Shown in pieces: positions 61,065 through 64,000 of a stretch of 64,000 nucleotides of DNA. The position numbers and the translations under genes are program-made. Numbering within the stretch: position 1 is the first letter of the stretch; each line of letters opens with the position of its first letter. The notes beneath the pieces are model-generated. The model was given only the letters and a program-made list of their open reading frames with translations, was not told where the DNA came from and did no database searches. Source of the stretch: Streptomyces sp. WMMB303 (GTDB taxonomy: Bacteria > Actinomycetota > Actinomycetes > Streptomycetales > Streptomycetaceae); NCBI RefSeq assembly GCF_029351045.1, contig NZ_JARKIN010000001.1:3522501-3586500 (forward strand), in the 5' to 3' direction.

Positions 61065-62468
61065 CTAGAGCACCAGCGACAGCAGCAGCAACAGCACCAG
61101 TCCGACGACGGAGATGATCGTCTCCATCACCGACCAGGACTTCAGGGTCTGCCCGACGTTCATCCCGAAGTACTCCTTGACCAGCCAGAACCCGGCGTCG
61201 TTGACGTGGCTGAAGAAGAGCGAGCCGGCGCCGACCGCGAGCACGACGAGTGCGGTCTGCGGCGTGGACATGTCGGCGGTGAGGGGGCCGACGAGCCCGG
61301 CCGCCGAGACGGTGGCCACGGTCGCGGAGCCGGTCGCCAGCCGGATGCAGACGGCGATCAGCCAGCCGAGCAGCAGTGCCGGGATGGACCAGTCCTCGGA
61401 CAGGTCCAGGATCATCTGTCCGATGCCGACGTCCACCAGGGTCTGCTTGAAGCCGCCGCCCGCGCCGACGATCAGCAGGATGCCCGCGATCGGACCGAGC
61501 GAGGTCGCCACGGTGGAGGACATCCGGTCCTTGGTGAAGCCCGCGGGGCGTCCCAGGGTGAACATCGCGACCAGGACCGCCACCAGGAGCGCCGTCATCG
61601 GGTCGCCGATCACGTCCATGACCCGCTGCACGGTGTCCTCGGGGTCGTCGACGACGATGTCGGCGAGCGCCTTGGCGAGCATCAGCACCACGGGCAGCAG
61701 CACCGTGGCCAGCGTGCCGCCGAAGCCGGGTCGCCGGTCCGGTTCGGCGTCGGCCCGCTCGGGCACGACACCTTCGGGCGGTGTGGTGTCGACCCAGCGT
61801 GCGGCGACCTTGCCGAACAGCGGACCGGCCACGATCAGGGTGGGGATGCCGACGACGAGGCCGAGGGCCAGCGTCACGCCCAGGTTGGCGTCCATCGCGT
61901 CGATGGCGACGAGCGGGCCGGGGTGCGGGGGCACCAGCCCGTGCATCACCGACAGTCCGGCGAGCGCGGGGATGCCGACGCGCATCACCGAGTAGTTGCC
62001 GCGCTTGGCCACCAGCAGCACCACCGGGATCAGCAGTACCAGGCCGACCTCGAAGAACATCGGCAGCCCGACGATGCCCGCGATCAGCGCCATCGCCCAC
62101 GGGATGCTGCGCCTGCTCGCCCTGGCCAGGATCGTGTCCACGATCTGGTCGGCCCCACCGGAGTCGGCGAGCAGTTTGCCGAGGATGGCGCCCAGCGCGA
62201 TGAGCACGCCGACGCCGGAGACGGTGTCCCCGAGGCCGGTGCTGAAGCTGGCGATCACCTTGTCGAGCGGCGCGGCGGCCGCGGCACCCAGTGCGAGGGT
62301 GCCGACGCTCAGCGCCAGGAAGGCGTGCAGCTTGAACCGGGTGATGAGTACGACGATGACGGCGATGCCGACGAGGGCGGCGATCCCCAACTGGACGTTG
62401 CCGGCGGAGGTGATGGGGTCCGGTTGCTGCGACCCCGCGGCCAGCATCTCGGCACTGAGATGGCGCAC
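61065..62468 (-). CDS. gntP: Gluconate:H+ symporter (GntP family)
   Basis: The 467-aa polytopic protein (about 12-14 helices) has GntP motifs HGLVPPHPGPLVAID, FSHVNDAGFWLVKEYFG and ATGSATVATVSAAG. It imports gluconate or a related sugar acid. GTG 62468 follows GGAAG, 43 bp downstream of the gluconokinase gene on the same strand, forming a gntK-gntP operon. Confidence 0.93.
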   Translation of the reverse strand: MRHLSAEMLAAGSQQPDPITSAGNVQLGIAALVGIAVIVVLITRFKLHAFLALSVGTLALGAAAAAPLDKVIASFSTGLGDTVSGVGVLIALGAILGKLLADSGGADQIVDTILARASRRSIPWAMALIAGIVGLPMFFEVGLVLLIPVVLLVAKRGNYSVMRVGIPALAGLSVMHGLVPPHPGPLVAIDAMDANLGVTLALGLVVGIPTLIVAGPLFGKVAARWVDTTPPEGVVPERADAEPDRRPGFGGTLATVLLPVVLMLAKALADIVVDDPEDTVQRVMDVIGDPMTALLVAVLVAMFTLGRPAGFTKDRMSSTVATSLGPIAGILLIVGAGGGFKQTLVDVGIGQMILDLSEDWSIPALLLGWLIAVCIRLATGSATVATVSAAGLVGPLTADMSTPQTALVVLAVGAGSLFFSHVNDAGFWLVKEYFGMNVGQTLKSWSVMETIISVVGLVLLLLLSLVL

Positions 62469-62511
62469 GGCTCTTCCTTCTTCGTGGGTGGTGAGGTGGG
62501 GCGGGTAGGGA

Positions 62512-63180
62512 TCAGGGGTTGTTGACCAACTGGTCGGTATGGACAGGGGAGAGGCGGCTCAGTGCCGCCAGGGCGTGCCGGGTGACCGCGCGGGGTCCCG
62601 GCGCGACATCGACGGCGGTGCCCGGCTCGTCCGGCGCCAGCGGTTCGAGGGTGGCGAACTGCGAGTCCAGGAGTGTGACGGGCATGAAGTGGTCCGACCG
62701 CCCGGCCATCCGCTCGGCGATCAGCGCGCGGTCGCCGGTCAGATGCAGGAAGACGACACCGGGTGCCGAGGCCCGCAGCCGGTCGCGGTAGCCGCGCTTG
62801 AGCGCCGAGCAGCTCACGACCCCGCCGAGCGCCTGGTGGCGGTGGGCCCAGGCGCCGATGGCGTCGAGCCAGGGTGCCCGGTCGGCGTCGTCGAGCGGGG
62901 TTCCGGCGGACATCTTGGCGACGTTGGCGGGCGGGTGGAAGGCGTCGGCCTCGGCGTAGGGCACGTCGAGGGCTTCGGCGAGCAGGCGTCCCACGGTGGT
63001 CTTGCCGGTACCCGCCACTCCCATGACGACGACCACGGCGCCGGTGGCGGGGTGCACCGCCGATTCGGCCGTCCGGTCGGCCGCCCCCTCGAGTGGCTCC
63101 ACCGCCGGTCCGGGTGCCGCGTCGGCCACCGGGTCGCGCCCCGTGTCCTGCTCGGGCCTTGTGCTCCGCACCGCTCTCAC
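62512..63180 (-). CDS. gntK: Gluconokinase (GntK family)
   Basis: The kinase has the P-loop GVAGTGKTT, the gluconate motif EADAFHPPANVAKMSAGTPL, CSALKRGYRD and LLDSQFATLEPL. It phosphorylates gluconate to 6-phosphogluconate for the pentose phosphate pathway. The core needs only about 170 aa; the N-terminal about 50 residues are unconserved, so the start is uncertain. GTG 63180 with GAGGAC is used; GTG 63231 would give 239 aa. Divergent from a GntR regulator. Confidence 0.88.
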   Translation of the reverse strand: MRAVRSTRPEQDTGRDPVADAAPGPAVEPLEGAADRTAESAVHPATGAVVVVMGVAGTGKTTVGRLLAEALDVPYAEADAFHPPANVAKMSAGTPLDDADRAPWLDAIGAWAHRHQALGGVVSCSALKRGYRDRLRASAPGVVFLHLTGDRALIAERMAGRSDHFMPVTLLDSQFATLEPLAPDEPGTAVDVAPGPRAVTRHALAALSRLSPVHTDQLVNNP

Positions 63181-63256
63181 CGTCCTCGTCGACCTTGCTC
63201 GGCGCGCAGGACACTCAACCCCATAGGTCACATGTATTCAATAGCTGGAAGCGATG

Positions 63257-63267
63257 TAGTCATACTT
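63257..63267. promoter_or_regulatory. Possible GntR/FadR-type operator
   Basis: TAGTCATACTT in the gntK-gntR gap fits the FadR-subgroup consensus TNGTNNNACNA at all but the last base. It is placed for control of gntKP and the regulator itself. Function inferred. Confidence 0.45.
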
Positions 63268-63353
63268 ATTCGCGGTGACGAGAAGCACGTAGGCTGAGCG
63301 TCCCGGGCGCTCGTCGAGTGCGCGGGGAGGGGTGGAGACAAGTCGGGAGAGGC

Positions 63354-64000
63354 ATGACCAGCCAGGACGACGGCGCCGACCGGGAGTACGGTCCGGCGGA
63401 CCCGCAGCGCGCGGCGGCCAAGGACGCCGGGGACGCCGCGGCGGACCCGGCCGGCGCCGCGTCCGCGGACGGTGCGAAGCGCGGCCGGGGGGTGCGCCGC
63501 GAGCGCGGACTGCACGGGCGGATGCTCGCCTCGCTCGGCCCCGCGATCACGGCCGGTGAGTACCCGCCCGGCACGGTGCTGCTCACCGAGGAGCTGGCCG
63601 CCCGCTACGAGGTCTCCCGCACGGTGGCGCGGGAGGCGGTGCGGGTGCTGGAGTCCATGCACCTGGTCGAGTCGCGCCGCAGGGTCGGAGTCACCGTGCT
63701 GCCGACCGAGCAGTGGAACGTCTACGACCCGCAGGTGATCACCTGGCGGCTGGCCGGTGCCGACCAGGGGCGCCAGTTGCGCTCCCTCACGGTGCTGCGG
63801 TCCGCCGTCGAGCCGGTCGCGGCCCGGCTCGCCGCCGAGCAGGCCACTCCCGAGGAGTGCGCCGCGCTGACCGAGCACGCGCTGGGCATGGTCGCCACCT
63901 CGCGGGGGCGGCAGCTCGACAACTACCTGGTGCACGACATCGCCTTCCACCGCGCCGTGCTGCGGGCCTCCCGCAACGAGATGTTCGCGCGGCTCGGCGA
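63354..64000 (+). CDS. gntR: GntR-family regulator of gluconate genes, 3' end beyond window
   Basis: 215 codons are visible with no stop before the window edge. After a low-complexity N-terminus (1-42) comes a FadR-type winged helix (about 45-115: MLASLGPAITAGEYPPGTVL, YEVSRTVAREAVRVLESMHL) and the start of an FCD domain (SAVEPVAARLAAEQ, HDIAFHRAVLRASRNEMF). It is divergent from gntK-gntP and probably represses them until gluconate or its phosphate binds. ATG 63354 follows GGGAGAGG. Confidence 0.9.
   Translation, partial: MTSQDDGADREYGPADPQRAAAKDAGDAAADPAGAASADGAKRGRGVRRERGLHGRMLASLGPAITAGEYPPGTVLLTEELAARYEVSRTVAREAVRVLESMHLVESRRRVGVTVLPTEQWNVYDPQVITWRLAGADQGRQLRSLTVLRSAVEPVAARLAAEQATPEECAALTEHALGMVATSRGRQLDNYLVHDIAFHRAVLRASRNEMFARLG

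Overview
The window is high-GC actinobacterial chromosome and looks like Streptomyces. The evidence is strong GC3 bias in every gene, frequent GTG starts, 4-bp ATGA/GTGA overlaps, twin-arginine export, mycothiol-family enzymes, a proteasome activator, Ser/Thr kinases, and a gene order (fhaA/fhaB, paired bkd operons, bkdR, aspS, phoX) that I recall from the Streptomyces core. Apart from one insertion sequence and one broken kinase-like gene, this is a housekeeping region.

Layout. 1-924: start of the fhaA-fhaB signalling/cell-wall operon (minus strand). 1359-1442: tRNA-Leu(CAG) with a hairpin terminator. 1563-4101: azoR and a divergent HxlR regulator, then a J-domain protein overlapping a rhodanese. 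4394-8235: paaABCDE, the phenylacetyl-CoA epoxidase operon. 8432-10467: a DUF5819/HTTM membrane pair. 10573-14801: SpoU methylase, proteasome activator Bpa, a secreted Pro-rich protein, a quinone oxidoreductase and a 55-aa zinc ribbon. 14886-22570: a tightly packed minus-strand operon bkdA2-bkdB2-bkdC2-mobA-moeA-potassium channel, with Lrp-type bkdR divergent. 23350-25921: TetR-type PaaR and divergent paaN. 26035-29778: two divergent Ser/Thr kinases. 29902-36136: an APH-like kinase, an orphan NarL-type regulator and the second operon bkdA1B1C1. 36408-44768: GntR-MFS pair, maleylpyruvate-isomerase-like enzyme, nitrilase-family amidase, FAD monooxygenase with its TetR, and a thioredoxin/NHL protein. 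44803-52711: pseudogene, DUF6458, M18 aminopeptidase, acyl-CoA dehydrogenase, SseB-like protein, aspS and an 87-aa Cys protein. 52988-55084: Tat-exported PhoX with a Pho box. 55154-56952: IS1182-type element with intact ends. 57145-64000: type II NADH dehydrogenase, MDR oxidoreductase, CorA, gluconate permease, gluconokinase and the start of a divergent GntR.

How the genes work together. Two branched-chain 2-oxo-acid dehydrogenase operons flank the second phenylacetate locus and would feed branched acyl-CoA starters. The two phenylacetate loci (paaA and paaN) share an identical 18-bp near-palindrome at their promoters, and a 15/18 match lies upstream of bkdA2. This makes the TetR gene at 23350-23985 a likely common regulator.

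The least expected observations are: the shared PaaR operator reaching towards bkd; a lysine-rich histone-like tail on the bkdA1 E1-alpha subunit; short tandem duplications of 15-26 bp sitting exactly on the stop codons of at least four genes; a 28-bp triplication that frameshifts a pseudogene; and a perfect 18-bp hairpin just ahead of the transposase start. I found no CRISPR array, rRNA, prophage or biosynthetic gene cluster.
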